Notes: generated by a model not told the origin, from the letters alone. DNA of 64,000 bases from Paenibacillus catalpae (GCF_900112695.1 NZ_FOMT01000002.1:1037876-1101875), one strand, 5' to 3'. Positions 17,620 through 26,852 are shown, numbered from the stretch's first letter. Numbers and translations: made by a program.

Positions 17620-18615
17620 ATGATTAATGCTAATAAGCCGAATTTATGGAAAGAAGATGTAGCACGTTCAGTTGATTTATATAATACATGGTTCATGCAG
17701 TTTGCTCCCGAAGCATACAGAAGTACACGTGTACAAACTACCGCTGATGTAAAAGCGGCGCTTAAGGTACTTGATAATTTGAAGAGTATCAACCCTGAAA
17801 TTATCATGAACAACCCAACAATTGTACCTACTCTTAGAATGTGTACTGCGCCGCCCTTAGCACGTGATAGGTTAACTGGATTAGGTTACTTGAATAAATC
17901 CATTCTTTCCTCGATGGAGGACAAGGGAGCAGTTCCTCCAAAAATGAAGGAACTAGAGTTGGTTCGTAATTTTACGGCAATAAGTGGAGTAATAACAAAA
18001 CTTCTTGATAAAGATATTTTTACGTGGCTTGAAGACGGACATGTCCCAACAGATGAGGAAGTGTACAGGGCTTCAACAATTATTGCCGATAGACTTTGTG
18101 GGGCAGTCGCAAACCCGATAATTAAAAATGCTCAGGAACAACGCCAATTGGCTTTAATTGCAAGTTACTTAGAAGAACGGGGATACGACCGAATCAAACA
18201 CCCATCGGATAAGCCGATAACGGAAATGAAAAAGGGAACGTACAGTTTTATTATGAACGTACCTATTTACCAGTCTGAAGTGACTAGTGAAGATGGCGAA
18301 AGTGGAGACAATGAAGGTGCATCAAAAGTGAATCTAGCTATCGACGTTGTTATACAAAAGAAAACGGCACAAGATGGAGAGTACCCTATTCTGATCGAAT
18401 GTAAGTCAGCAGGTGACTTTACCAATACAAACAAACGTCGAAAAGAAGAGGCTATTAAGAGCATTCAATTAAGGAACACTTATGGAAGCGAATTAAAATT
18501 GTATTTGTTCTTGTGTGGTTATTTTGACACCCCATACTTGGGTTATGAAGCCGCTGAAGGTTTGGATTGGATATGGGAACATAGGATTTCCGATTTTGAT
18601 CAATTGGGGATATAA
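17620..18615 (+). CDS. Type II restriction endonuclease, XamI family
   Basis: A 331-residue protein with the XamI-family hallmark near residue 70 (IVPTLRMCTAPPLARDRL) and a PD-(D/E)XK-like active site: D242 followed by E260-x-K262 (ILIECKSAGDF). XamI recognises GTCGAC; the same site here is inferred, not shown. The start ATG has CGGAGG at 17609-17614. The methyltransferase gene begins 2 bases after this stop, so the two are translationally linked. Low GC content matches the rest of the island. No controller (C) protein gene is visible, and no GTCGAC was found by eye between 16.4 and 20.6 kb, while sites exist in the flanking DNA. Confidence 0.85.
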   Translation: MINANKPNLWKEDVARSVDLYNTWFMQFAPEAYRSTRVQTTADVKAALKVLDNLKSINPEIIMNNPTIVPTLRMCTAPPLARDRLTGLGYLNKSILSSMEDKGAVPPKMKELELVRNFTAISGVITKLLDKDIFTWLEDGHVPTDEEVYRASTIIADRLCGAVANPIIKNAQEQRQLALIASYLEERGYDRIKHPSDKPITEMKKGTYSFIMNVPIYQSEVTSEDGESGDNEGASKVNLAIDVVIQKKTAQDGEYPILIECKSAGDFTNTNKRRKEEAIKSIQLRNTYGSELKLYLFLCGYFDTPYLGYEAAEGLDWIWEHRISDFDQLGI

Positions 18616-18617
18616 TT

Positions 18618-20174
18618 ATGACGAAAATAAAAGAACTTGAAGAACTACGAAGTAAAACGCAAATAGCCATTGATGCTCAAAAAAATTTAGTTGAACGTAA
18701 TCAAATGGGTCAATATTCCACTCCATTTGAATTAGCAAAAGAAGTTGCAGAATTTGTTCTTAACCAGTGGAAGACACATAATCCGAACACCCCAATCCGA
18801 TTCCTTGAACCTGCGATTGGGACAGGGGCATTCTACTCAGCATTTCGGTCTCAAGCGCTTGATAATGATATATCTAACGCAACGGGTATAGAGTTGGATA
18901 AGTCCTTTTTCGAGGCTTCAAGGGACTTATGGAAAGATGAACGAATCAAGATTATTAACGAAGATTCAACAAAAGTTCAATTGAATGATTTTTATAATCT
19001 TCTTATTACGAATCCTCCTTATGTTCGACATCATCATATTGATAAAGAAGAAAAAGATAGATTGAAAAAGAAAGTCAAAGAACTGCTAGGATATGATGTA
19101 AGCGGACTTTCAGGGCTTTATTGTTACTTTATTTGGCTGTCTCATCAATGGTTATTAGAGGGTGCATGGGCAACTTGGCTAATTCCTTCAGAGTATTTAG
19201 ATGTAAATTATGGGCGGTTGGTAAAAAAGTATTTGAAAGAGAAAGTTAGATTGAAATTCATTCATAAGTACGACCCTAATAATTGTCAATTTACTGACGC
19301 ACTCGTTTCATCGTGTGTTCTTATATATGAAAAGTCTGTACCTGATGAGTCAGATGTCGTTCGCTTTTCATTCGGAGGTTCTATTGAAAAGCCTGATTTT
19401 GTTAAATATGTCCGAATAAATGAACTTAACCCTGACGATAAATGGTCATGGAACTTGATGGATAGACCTGAAAAAACGAAGACCGTACAGTTTTCTGATT
19501 TTTTTGATGTGAAGCGTGGAATTGCAACGGGCAATAACGACTTTTTTGTTTTAGAAAGAAAACAGATTGAAGAAATGGGATTACCAATTCAATGCTTCAC
19601 ACCTTTACTTCCACCTCCTCGGGGGCTTAATTCGGATGTGATTGAGTGTGACATTGATGGTTTTCCTGATGTATGTCCACAACCCTTTGTGATTGACACA
19701 TCACTTACAGAAGAAGAGCTAGCGGACAAGTATCCTCAATTAAGTAGTTACTTGGATAAGGGTAAGCAAGAAGGGATTTTAGAAGGTTATATTGTGCGTA
19801 ATCGAAAAGTTTGGTATAAACAGGAAAATCGCAAGCCTGCACCTTTTCTCTGTACTTACATGGGAAGAGAATCAAGCGGTGGTAATCCGTTTAGATTCAT
19901 TTGGAATAAATCAAATGCAATTGTTACCAATGGTTATCTAATGCTTTACCCTAAAGGAGAGCTTAAAGCGCTCCTGAAATCCAATCCCAATCTTTATTCG
20001 AGTGTTTATGATGCACTTTGTCTTATTGCAGATGAAAACTTCTCAGATGAAGGTCGAGAGTATGGCGGTGGCTTGAAAAAGATTGAACCTAAAGAACTTG
20101 GAAAAGTTTCTGCGGATGCTCTGCTATCAATTCTACCTAGCTACGAGGTCGTTGAACAACAACTGATATTTTAA
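18618..20174 (+). CDS. N6-adenine DNA methyltransferase of the XamI-like system
   Basis: A 518-residue modification enzyme. Motif I is FLEPAIGTGAF (residues 62-72, SAM binding) and motif IV is NPPY (132-135, catalytic), the set of N6-adenine methyltransferases of the TaqI/Eco57I-like type. The long C-terminal part would be the target-recognition region. It should methylate the adenine of the sequence cut by the upstream endonuclease. The ribosome site GGGGA lies inside the end of the endonuclease gene, giving tight coupling. Both genes appear intact, so the system is probably active. A terminator follows the stop. Confidence 0.9.
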   Translation: MTKIKELEELRSKTQIAIDAQKNLVERNQMGQYSTPFELAKEVAEFVLNQWKTHNPNTPIRFLEPAIGTGAFYSAFRSQALDNDISNATGIELDKSFFEASRDLWKDERIKIINEDSTKVQLNDFYNLLITNPPYVRHHHIDKEEKDRLKKKVKELLGYDVSGLSGLYCYFIWLSHQWLLEGAWATWLIPSEYLDVNYGRLVKKYLKEKVRLKFIHKYDPNNCQFTDALVSSCVLIYEKSVPDESDVVRFSFGGSIEKPDFVKYVRINELNPDDKWSWNLMDRPEKTKTVQFSDFFDVKRGIATGNNDFFVLERKQIEEMGLPIQCFTPLLPPPRGLNSDVIECDIDGFPDVCPQPFVIDTSLTEEELADKYPQLSSYLDKGKQEGILEGYIVRNRKVWYKQENRKPAPFLCTYMGRESSGGNPFRFIWNKSNAIVTNGYLMLYPKGELKALLKSNPNLYSSVYDALCLIADENFSDEGREYGGGLKKIEPKELGKVSADALLSILPSYEVVEQQLIF

Positions 20175-20179
20175 TCTTA

Positions 20180-20217
20180 AAGACGCCATTTGTATTTTAT
20201 AATGGCGTCTTACGTTT
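20180..20217 (+). terminator. Terminator of the restriction-modification operon
   Basis: AAGACGCCATT at 20180-20190 pairs perfectly with AATGGCGTCTT; a short T-rich tail follows. Confidence 0.8.
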
Positions 20218-20373
20218 TAGAGTTGAGCAAACACCATTTTACGGACACATACAATTGTTTGTTGTCACTGTCTACTCGTCACATGTGGTGTGCGTAGACT
20301 TCTAATTAGAGAAGAATAAAATGTCGCCGCGCGTACTGTACCATTTTAAATTGAAACCCTTCATGGGAGATTA

Positions 20374-20402
20374 GGGCTCAAGCACATACTTGAGTCCTTT
20401 TA
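20374..20402 (+). terminator. Terminator-like hairpin upstream of kynU
   Basis: GGGCTCAAG and CTTGAGTCC (one G-U pair) with a 6-base loop and a following TTTTA. No gene is seen between it and the previous terminator, so it may end a short untranslated transcript. Confidence 0.6.
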
Positions 20403-20642
20403 CTTTGATTAGGGGGATGATTTTAAAGATGAATAGGCAATATTAAAGGTCATCTAAACCCGCCACTCTGGCAACAGAGTAGAAGAAGTATACTGCTGGA
20501 CCGTTAATTTGGTTACGTCAGAAGCAAGGGAATATAAGTCGTCTCTTCCCTCCTGTTGGACGTTTGACGCTCCCGGAAGCTCTACGTTAAGATAATCAAG
20601 CAATGATTAAATCAACATTCAATAGGAGTAAGGAGGCACATG
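20403..20642 (+). other. Non-coding leader region of the kyn operon
   Basis: About 240 bases without a gene. It contains a hairpin with a GNRA tetraloop (ACTCTG, GCAA, CAGAGT at 20465-20480) and a second hairpin (AGGGAA / TTCCCT). The ribosome site AAGGAGG is at 20630-20636. No known riboswitch class was recognised. Confidence 0.45.
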
Positions 20643-21941
20643 ATGGTTCAGGACCAACAAGACTTAGATCTATATTCCAAAGAATATGCCCGGCAGCTCG
20701 ATGAACATGATGAGCTGGCTTCATACCGTGATGAATTTTACATCAATCCGAACTCCATTTACATGGATGGCAACTCGCTAGGCCTGCTCTCCAAACGCGC
20801 GGAGCAATCCTTATTAGACGTTTTGGGCGCTTGGAAACACCAAGGCATCGACGGCTGGACGCAGGGGCAGTATCCGTGGTTTTATCTCGCAGAAAAGCTG
20901 GCAGCCATGAGTGCGCCGCTTGTTGGAGCCTCTGCTGATGAAGTGATTGTAACGGGCTCCACAACTGTGAACCTGCATCAACTGGTGGCGACCTTCTACA
21001 AGCCTCAAGGTATTCGTACAAAGATTTTGGCGGATGAGCTGAATTTTCCTTCAGATATTTATGCGCTGCAAAGTCAGCTAAAGCTTCATGGCTACGATCC
21101 GGATGAGCATCTCATTCGGGTAGCCAGCCGCGATGGACGCTTTCTTCAAGAGGAAGATATCATCGCTGCGATGACGGAAGAGGTTGCACTTATTGTGCTC
21201 CCTGCGGTGCTGTACCGGAGCGGGCAGCTGCTGGATATGAAGCGTCTATCAGCTGAGGCTCATGCGCGCGGTATTCTGATTGGCTTTGACGGCTGCCATT
21301 CGGTCGGGTCCATTCCGCATTCGTTTAGCGAGTGGGATGTCGATTTTGCCTTTTGGTGCAATTATAAATATTTGAACAGCGGGCCGGGAGGGACAGCCAG
21401 CCTGTATGTCAATCGCAAGCATCATGGCATAACACCAGGCCTAACGGGATGGTTCGGTTCCCATAAAGATAAGCAGTTCGATATGGAGCATCAGTTCCAT
21501 CAAGCGGATACAGCGGGAGCGTTCCAGATTGGAACGCCAAACATACTCAGCATGGCGCCGCTCATTGGATCACTCGAGCTATTTGCAGAAGCGACAATGG
21601 AGAAGCTGCGTCAGAAGTCGCTGCACATCACGCGTTATATGATGGAACTAATTAAGCATGAGCTGAGTGATATGGGCTTCACGCTTGGCAATCCTACGGA
21701 GGACGAGCGCAGAGGCGGACATGTGAGTCTCGAGCATCAGGAAGCGGCGAGAATCTGCAAAGCGCTCAAGGAGCTGCAGCACATCGTGCCTGATTTCCGT
21801 GCTCCGAACATCATTCGTCTCGCGCCTGTTCCACTGTATACAAGCTACAGCGACGTATGGGAAACCGTGCAGCGGCTGAAAGCCGTCATGGTGGATAAGC
21901 AATACGAGAAATTCGCCAATATGCGGGATGTCGTTGCATAA
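20643..21941 (+). CDS. kynU: Kynureninase
   Basis: A 432-residue PLP enzyme that splits kynurenine into anthranilate and alanine. Visible signatures are the N-terminal [14 protein letters not shown], the PLP aspartate region [14 protein letters not shown], and [13 protein letters not shown] with the Schiff-base lysine (NYKYLN). Length is that expected of the family. Two ATG codons are adjacent (20640 and 20643); the second has better spacing from AAGGAGG. First gene of kynU-kynB-kynA: gaps of 21 and 11 bases and the same direction show one operon. With no hydroxylase or nadC-type gene nearby, the route ends at anthranilate. Confidence 0.95.
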   Translation: MVQDQQDLDLYSKEYARQLDEHDELASYRDEFYINPNSIYMDGNSLGLLSKRAEQSLLDVLGAWKHQGIDGWTQGQYPWFYLAEKLAAMSAPLVGASADEVIVTGSTTVNLHQLVATFYKPQGIRTKILADELNFPSDIYALQSQLKLHGYDPDEHLIRVASRDGRFLQEEDIIAAMTEEVALIVLPAVLYRSGQLLDMKRLSAEAHARGILIGFDGCHSVGSIPHSFSEWDVDFAFWCNYKYLNSGPGGTASLYVNRKHHGITPGLTGWFGSHKDKQFDMEHQFHQADTAGAFQIGTPNILSMAPLIGSLELFAEATMEKLRQKSLHITRYMMELIKHELSDMGFTLGNPTEDERRGGHVSLEHQEAARICKALKELQHIVPDFRAPNIIRLAPVPLYTSYSDVWETVQRLKAVMVDKQYEKFANMRDVVA

Positions 21942-21962
21942 GATGGAGGAAGGAGTATCTGG

Positions 21963-22589
21963 ATGACCTTGATCGATATTTCTCGCCCTCTTGCTAACGG
22001 GACGCCTACTTGGCCGGGTGACACGCCTTTCTTCTATGAAGTGAGCTGGTCTAAGGAGCAGAGCGGATCGGTGAACGTTGGCAAGCTGACGATGAGCATT
22101 CATACAGGAACGCATATCGATTCCCCGTTTCACTTCGACAATGATGGGCGTAAGGTAAAGGATTTGGACCTTCAGCTATATGTAGGACCGGCACGCTTGA
22201 TAGATGTATCTGGCCGCTCGAGCATAGGTGCGGAGGATCTGGCATCGTATGAGCTCGAAGGGGTGACCCGTCTGCTGCTGCGCACGAGTTCTTGGACCAA
22301 TCCAGACGAATTCCCGTCTGAAATTACGTATTTGAGAGCGGATCTTGGCCCGTTCCTGCAAGCTCGAGGCATTCGGCTTATCGGTGTTGATGTTCCTTCG
22401 GTTGATCCGCTGGACAGCAAAGAGCTTGCGGCCCATCACGGCCTGCATGCTCATGACATTCATATTTTGGAAGGACTCAACCTCGATCATGTCTCCCCTG
22501 GAGATTACGAATTAATGGCGCTGCCACTCCCGCTTGCAGAAGCGGACGGCAGCCCTGTACGAGCAGTGCTTCGACCATTCACACCATAG
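21963..22589 (+). CDS. kynB: Kynurenine formamidase
   Basis: A 208-residue cyclase-family metal hydrolase that converts N-formylkynurenine to kynurenine and formate. The metal-binding motif [12 protein letters not shown] is present (residues about 50-61) together with the start [15 protein letters not shown] typical of bacterial KynB. It sits between kynU and kynA in the operon, with GGAGGAAGGAG just upstream. The size matches KynB (about 206-210 residues). The formate released would feed one-carbon metabolism. Confidence 0.95.
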   Translation: MTLIDISRPLANGTPTWPGDTPFFYEVSWSKEQSGSVNVGKLTMSIHTGTHIDSPFHFDNDGRKVKDLDLQLYVGPARLIDVSGRSSIGAEDLASYELEGVTRLLLRTSSWTNPDEFPSEITYLRADLGPFLQARGIRLIGVDVPSVDPLDSKELAAHHGLHAHDIHILEGLNLDHVSPGDYELMALPLPLAEADGSPVRAVLRPFTP

Positions 22590-22600
22590 AAAAGGAGCAT

Positions 22601-23440
22601 ATGAACATGGCCGATACGCCGCAAAACAAAGAAAATCTCGTTTCCGACTTCTCGAAATCCATGTCATACGGTGACTATCTTCACTTAGATCAGATTTTGT
22701 CCAGCCAGCACAGACTATCTGACCACCACGATGAAATGCTGTTTATCATCATCCACCAAGCAAGCGAGCTGTGGATGAAGCTGATCCTGCATGAGCTGAG
22801 CGCGGCTCGCGCTAGTATCCAGCAAAATAATCTGGAGCCTGCGTTCAAGATGCTCGCACGCGTCTCCAGAATTCAGCAGCAGCTGATCCAATCCTGGGAC
22901 GTATTATCTACGCTGACGCCTGCGGAATATATGCAGTTCCGTCATAAGCTGGGCAGCTCCTCCGGCTTCCAGTCCTATCAGAACCGTCTGATCGAATTCA
23001 TGCTGGGTCTTAAGAAGCCAAGCGTTCTTGCTGTCTATGAGCATCAACCGGAGCTGCACAAGCAGATGAGCGATGCCATGAACGAGCCGAGCATCTACGA
23101 TGCGGCGATTGGCGCGCTTGCAGCTCGCGGCCTCACCGTCGATCCAGACTACCTGCAGCGTGACTGGTCGCAGCCTTATGCGGAGAACGAAAGCGTCAAG
23201 GAAGCTTGGCTAACCGTGTACCGCGACGTCGAGCGATACTGGGATCTGTACGAGCTCGCCGAGAAGCTTGTCGATATCGACAGCCGCCAGCAGCAGTGGC
23301 GCTTCAACCATATGGGAACGGTAGAGCGGGTCATCGGCTTCAAGCATGGAACCGGCGGTTCTTCAGGCGTTGATTACTTGAAGCATGTCGTCAGCCAGCG
23401 GTATTTCCCGGAGCTGTGGAGCCTAAGGACAGTATTATAG
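22601..23440 (+). CDS. kynA: Tryptophan 2,3-dioxygenase
   Basis: A 279-residue heme enzyme that opens the indole ring of tryptophan to N-formylkynurenine, the first step of the pathway, although encoded last in the operon. Signatures: [31 protein letters not shown] (active-site region), [15 protein letters not shown] and the C-terminal heme-ligand region [31 protein letters not shown] precedes the start. Length matches bacterial TDO. The kynU-kynB-kynA set should let the cell use tryptophan or supply anthranilate. Confidence 0.96.
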   Translation: MNMADTPQNKENLVSDFSKSMSYGDYLHLDQILSSQHRLSDHHDEMLFIIIHQASELWMKLILHELSAARASIQQNNLEPAFKMLARVSRIQQQLIQSWDVLSTLTPAEYMQFRHKLGSSSGFQSYQNRLIEFMLGLKKPSVLAVYEHQPELHKQMSDAMNEPSIYDAAIGALAARGLTVDPDYLQRDWSQPYAENESVKEAWLTVYRDVERYWDLYELAEKLVDIDSRQQQWRFNHMGTVERVIGFKHGTGGSSGVDYLKHVVSQRYFPELWSLRTVL

Positions 23441-23447
23441 GAATTAG

Positions 23448-23513
23448 AAAACACCTTCAAGAGGAAGCTTCTGTGTCGTAGGATACGGGAGGGGACTTTT
23501 GGAGGTGTTTTTG
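23448..23513 (+). terminator. Terminator of the kyn operon
   Basis: AAAACACCTTC pairs with the later GGAGGTGTTTT (one G-U pair) and a T run follows; the loop is long. Confidence 0.65.
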
Positions 23514-23640
23514 CGTTGGGATTTGATCGTATTAATTGAACTAATTCCGACTTCGTCATACTTTCACCCTGTTTGATTGTATTTAGTTAAGCGATAATAA
23601 GACTACAAGCAAATTGAATGAGATCGGAGCTGAAAAGAAT

Positions 23641-24867
23641 ATGACTTATCAAACGATTGACGGCGTGCGTGTCTGGGGTACTCCAGAAAGTGGAGCATTA
23701 GCACAAGCGAAAACATGTGCAGAATACGGGAATGTCGTACAAACCCTTCTTATGGCGGATCATCATAAAGGGTACAGCCAGCCGATTGGTGGGGTTGTTG
23801 TATATGATGGGCAAATCTCTCCTTCGGGCGTTGGTTACGATATAGCATGCGGCAATAAAGCAGTGCGAACCAATTTATTAGCTGCGGATATTAAATCTGG
23901 AATGCCGAAAATAATGGATTCAATAGCCCGTAAAATTTCCTTCGGTGTAGGACGATTCAATAATGAAAAGGTAGATCATGGGCTTTTTGATGATCCGGAC
24001 TGGGCCGCATATCTAACGGTTGGTAAACAGGAACATGACAAGCTGAGAGCGCTGGCTCAGAATCAGCTTGGCACGGTCGGCAGCGGTAACCATTACGTAG
24101 ATTTATTTGAAGAAGAGGAAACGGGGCGACTTTGGATCGCGAATCATTTTGGCAGCCGTGGATTTGGCCATAAGACAGCAAGCGGTTTTATTAACCTCGC
24201 GGCAGGAAGAGACTTTTTCGGGAAAGCTCCCGGCGAGAAAATGGATCAACCGCCTGTTTTGCTTGAATTGAACAGTGAACTTGGCGATCTGTATTACCGG
24301 GCGATGAAGTTGGCAGGACGTTATGCGTATGCCGGTAGAGATTATGTTATAGAGCAAGTCTTATCCATTCTAGGAGCCGAGGCGGATCTCGAAGTGCATA
24401 ATCATCATAACTATGCTTGGAAAGAGACGCACGATGGGAAGGAAGTCGTTGTCGTCCGTAAAGGAGCAACTCCGTCCGCACCCGGGCAGGTTGGTTTCAT
24501 CGGTGGAAGCATGGGGGATATATCTGTCATCGTCAAAGGGAAAGACAGTACGGAAAACAAGGATTCTTACTACAGCACCGTGCATGGAGCCGGACGAATT
24601 ATGAGCCGTACTCAAGCGGCCGGGAAAATGAACTGGAAAACCCGTACCCGAAGCGGCGGTCAAATTACGCCAGAGCAAATGATGAATGCCGTCAATGATT
24701 ATGGCGTTGAATTGCGCGGCGCCGGTACGGATGAGAGCCCGTTTGTGTATCGAAAGCTTCTAGAAGTATTGGATGCTCATGCCGAAACTATTGAGGTTAT
24801 GCATGTGCTGAAACCGATTGGTGTCTGTATGGCAGGTGCGGATGAGTTTGATCCGTACAAGGATTGA
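23641..24867 (+). CDS. rtcB: RtcB-family RNA ligase
   Basis: A 408-residue RtcB protein, which joins 2',3'-cyclic phosphate or 3'-phosphate RNA ends to 5'-OH ends using GTP and Mn2+. The metal-site motifs are visible: ADHHKGYSQPIGGV, SGVGYDIACG (Asp and Cys ligands), TVGSGNHYVD, NHFGSRGFGHK, and STVHGAGRIMSR with the histidine that takes the GMP. I start at ATG 23641, where CGGAG lies a dozen bases upstream; the in-frame ATG at 23614 is less likely. No archease, RtcA or RtcR gene is adjacent, so it acts alone here. RNA repair after nuclease damage is a likely role. Confidence 0.9.
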   Translation: MTYQTIDGVRVWGTPESGALAQAKTCAEYGNVVQTLLMADHHKGYSQPIGGVVVYDGQISPSGVGYDIACGNKAVRTNLLAADIKSGMPKIMDSIARKISFGVGRFNNEKVDHGLFDDPDWAAYLTVGKQEHDKLRALAQNQLGTVGSGNHYVDLFEEEETGRLWIANHFGSRGFGHKTASGFINLAAGRDFFGKAPGEKMDQPPVLLELNSELGDLYYRAMKLAGRYAYAGRDYVIEQVLSILGAEADLEVHNHHNYAWKETHDGKEVVVVRKGATPSAPGQVGFIGGSMGDISVIVKGKDSTENKDSYYSTVHGAGRIMSRTQAAGKMNWKTRTRSGGQITPEQMMNAVNDYGVELRGAGTDESPFVYRKLLEVLDAHAETIEVMHVLKPIGVCMAGADEFDPYKD

Positions 24868-24955
24868 TAGGCATTGAAAAGAAAGTGAACCCTGGAATAT
24901 TGATTCTATACTAACCATGAAGTATATCAAGATATGATAGCAAATTGTGCAAAAT

Positions 24956-24990
24956 AAAACTCGCTCGAAAATGAGCGAGTTTTATTTTTT
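24956..24990. terminator. Bidirectional terminator between rtcB and the folD fusion
   Basis: AAAACTCGCTC and GAGCGAGTTTT form a perfect 11-bp stem; T and A tracts lie on either side. Confidence 0.9.
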
Positions 24991-25035
24991 ATATTGTGCC
25001 CGAGAGAACCAACTGGAACTGTTATTCTCTTGATT

Positions 25036-26535
25036 TTAAATCATTATTCTATTTCGGGTAATTACTAATGTCTTGCTCTTTAGATCCTCGATGTCTCTGC
25101 TCAACAACAACACCTTATCCGCATACTGCTGCTTCAACCCCAGATCCTTAAGCGAACCCAGGTTGATCTCAATCGTCAGCAGAGCAGACTGCGCTGCTGC
25201 CTCAAACAGGATAGCTCCGATCCCCAAATCGGAGATCACGTTCTTATTGGACGACTCTGCAATGCTGTAGGTACTTACTATTCCAGCTCGGCAGATCTCC
25301 ATCAAACGCAGAGGCACTTCAATGGCCCGGATTGCAGCCTGCTGGATGGCATTTGCACGTTCGAGCTTTTCTTCATCCGTGCTCTTGGGAAGCTTTAACG
25401 CATCCATATACTGATTGAACGAAGTGATGTCGGCTTGGAGCAGCTCTTCGCATTGTCCGGTTAAATGGCTAATCGTCCGGATAACGCCGGAAATCTGCTG
25501 CTGGATAGAGGCGAACTTCTCGCCTTGGGATAGGCTGCCGACCATGGAAGTCATCGATGCCCCAAGTGCGGCAATGAGGGCGGCTACGCTTCCGCCGCCA
25601 GGCGTAGGCTTGGAGCTGCCTGCCTGCTGCAGGAACTGGCGGATGGAATTATCCCATGAAACGGTATCGGTATCCGTTTCATGCGCAACCTCCTTGCGTT
25701 GAAGGTCAATAGCCTTCAAGAGATTCTCGTAGAGAATCGCAGTAGTTAGGGTACCAACACCGCCCGGAACGGGGGATAGAGCTGCAACATGAGAGCTGAC
25801 TTTCGCAGAGACATCACCCACGATCTTCCCACCGTCAATCTCATTAATACCTGCATCAATGATGACCAGATCGTCGTGCACCATATCCGGAGTAATGACC
25901 TCAGCACGTCCTACCGCTACAAAAGCGATCTCCGCATGCTGAAGATGCATCGCAATGTCCTCGGTGCGCGAATGACAGACGGTAACGGTGGCATTTTCCC
26001 GCTGGAGCATATGGAATAATGGCAAGCCAACGGTTTGACCTCTTCCCACAAGGGTGACATTTTTACCTGCTATCGTATAATCATAATGCTTCAATAACTT
26101 AATACACGCTTGGGGAGTAGCGGGGTAGAGACCTTCATCACCAGTCACCGTAGCAAGTTTATTATCCGGTGTAACGCCATCTACGTCTTTCACAGGGGAT
26201 ATGGCCTTTTCTATGGTGCTTGCTGACAGGTGTTTCGGCAAAGGCAGCTCCAGCATAATGCCGTGGACATGGGGATCCTTATTCAATCGGGCAATCAGCG
26301 CAAGAATCTCAGTCTCCTTAACGTCAGGCTGGAAGATATGGAGATCAAAGGCTATGCCAAGTTTCTCGGCAATCTTGCGTTTAGCCTGAGCATAATAAGA
26401 AGATGCCGGATCCCCCTCGACTAATATGGTCGCCATATGCGGGTGAAGACCATTTTGCTTCATTTGTTCTACCCTGGTACTGATCGATTCATAGACCTGA
26501 TCGGCTGCTTCTTTTGCTTTCATGAGTATGCTCAT
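25036..26535 (-). CDS. folD: Fused FolD and cyclodeaminase/cyclohydrolase (one-carbon folate enzyme)
   Basis: A 499-residue two-domain protein. Residues 1 to about 285 are FolD (methylene-THF dehydrogenase/methenyl-THF cyclohydrolase): Y48-x3-K52, PVKDVDG (114-120), VGRGQTVG and SPVPGGVG (254-261). Residues about 292-499 are the formimidoyl-THF cyclodeaminase/FchA-type domain: PTPGGGSVAALIAALGASM (310 onward), an all-helical methenyl-THF-handling fold. FolD alone is about 285 residues, so this is a true fusion. The FolD substrate motif reads ELPLP where the family usually has QLPLP (E96 for Gln). The mRNA carries a ZTP riboswitch, placing it in the purine/one-carbon response. Which domain supplies the cyclohydrolase step is an open question. 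Confidence 0.88.
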   Translation of the reverse strand: MSILMKAKEAADQVYESISTRVEQMKQNGLHPHMATILVEGDPASSYYAQAKRKIAEKLGIAFDLHIFQPDVKETEILALIARLNKDPHVHGIMLELPLPKHLSASTIEKAISPVKDVDGVTPDNKLATVTGDEGLYPATPQACIKLLKHYDYTIAGKNVTLVGRGQTVGLPLFHMLQRENATVTVCHSRTEDIAMHLQHAEIAFVAVGRAEVITPDMVHDDLVIIDAGINEIDGGKIVGDVSAKVSSHVAALSPVPGGVGTLTTAILYENLLKAIDLQRKEVAHETDTDTVSWDNSIRQFLQQAGSSKPTPGGGSVAALIAALGASMTSMVGSLSQGEKFASIQQQISGVIRTISHLTGQCEELLQADITSFNQYMDALKLPKSTDEEKLERANAIQQAAIRAIEVPLRLMEICRAGIVSTYSIAESSNKNVISDLGIGAILFEAAAQSALLTIEINLGSLKDLGLKQQYADKVLLLSRDIEDLKSKTLVITRNRIMI

Positions 26536-26572
26536 CTCTGTTTCCTCCGTTTCGTTATTAACGATTTAAACG

Positions 26573-26623
26573 AAAAAAAGTATCCGCGGAGGCTCGTTAT
26601 AAACGAGCAACCGTAGATACTTT
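26573..26623 (-). terminator. Expression-platform terminator of the ZTP riboswitch
   Basis: On the minus strand GTATC, ACGG and an inner TGCTCG pair with CGAGC, CCGCG and GATAC, followed by TTTTTTT. It directly follows the aptamer and precedes the folD ribosome site. Confidence 0.85.
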
Positions 26624-26698
26624 CCCAGGCGAACGGAACTTATAACTGTATGCTTCCTCGTGGTTCATTCCACTAGTTCTCGCCAGTCACATACAGGG
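26621..26698 (-). promoter_or_regulatory. ZTP (pfl) riboswitch
   Basis: The minus strand contains the conserved ZTP aptamer pieces in order: GTGACTGGCGA, then AGTGG / CCACGAGGAAGC, a P1 closing pair CTGTATG / CATACAG, a linker, and the distal CGCCTGGG that forms the pseudoknot half. ZTP riboswitches bind ZMP/ZTP, which accumulate when 10-formyl-THF is short, and switch on folate one-carbon genes. The terminator immediately after it supports control by transcription termination. Confidence 0.88.
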
Positions 26699-26806
26699 TT
26701 ATTTGTCCTCATTCTATCAAAGATTCCATTGCAATAAAAGCATCTTAATTAGCATATCTCAACAAAAATCCTAAATATTAGGGGGATAACCCTTTACTTT
26801 GTTTCT

Positions 26807-26834
26807 TTGTATGAAAGCGTTTACTCTCTATAAT
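26807..26834 (+). promoter_or_regulatory. xynA promoter with overlapping CcpA cre site
   Basis: TTGTAT (26807) and a perfect TATAAT (26829-26834), spacer 16. TGAAAGCGTTTACT at 26812-26825 matches the cre consensus with one mismatch and lies between the two boxes, so CcpA would block transcription when preferred sugars are present. Confidence 0.75.
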
Positions 26835-26843
26835 CTTGTTCAG

Positions 26844-26852
26844 AAGGAGGTG
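26844..26852 (+). promoter_or_regulatory. SD-like sequence at the 5' end of xynA mRNA (possible STAB-SD)
   Basis: AAGGAGGTG is a full match to the 16S rRNA tail but has no usable start codon behind it. It lies within about 15 bases of the expected transcript start and 130 bases before the xynA ATG. Such sequences bind the 30S subunit and protect Bacillus mRNAs from 5' decay. Confidence 0.5.

Noticed and set aside
16758..20174. Prophage
   Set aside because: No structural, lysis or phage integrase genes; only a small serine recombinase and a restriction-modification pair.
20403..20642. T-box leader for kynU
   Set aside because: The conserved antiterminator core (TGGnACCGCG) is absent, and a T-box would be odd for a degradation operon.
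20643..23440. Kynurenine route to NAD that would feed the NAD operon
   Set aside because: No kynurenine 3-monooxygenase, 3-hydroxyanthranilate dioxygenase or nadC-type gene is present; the route stops at anthranilate.
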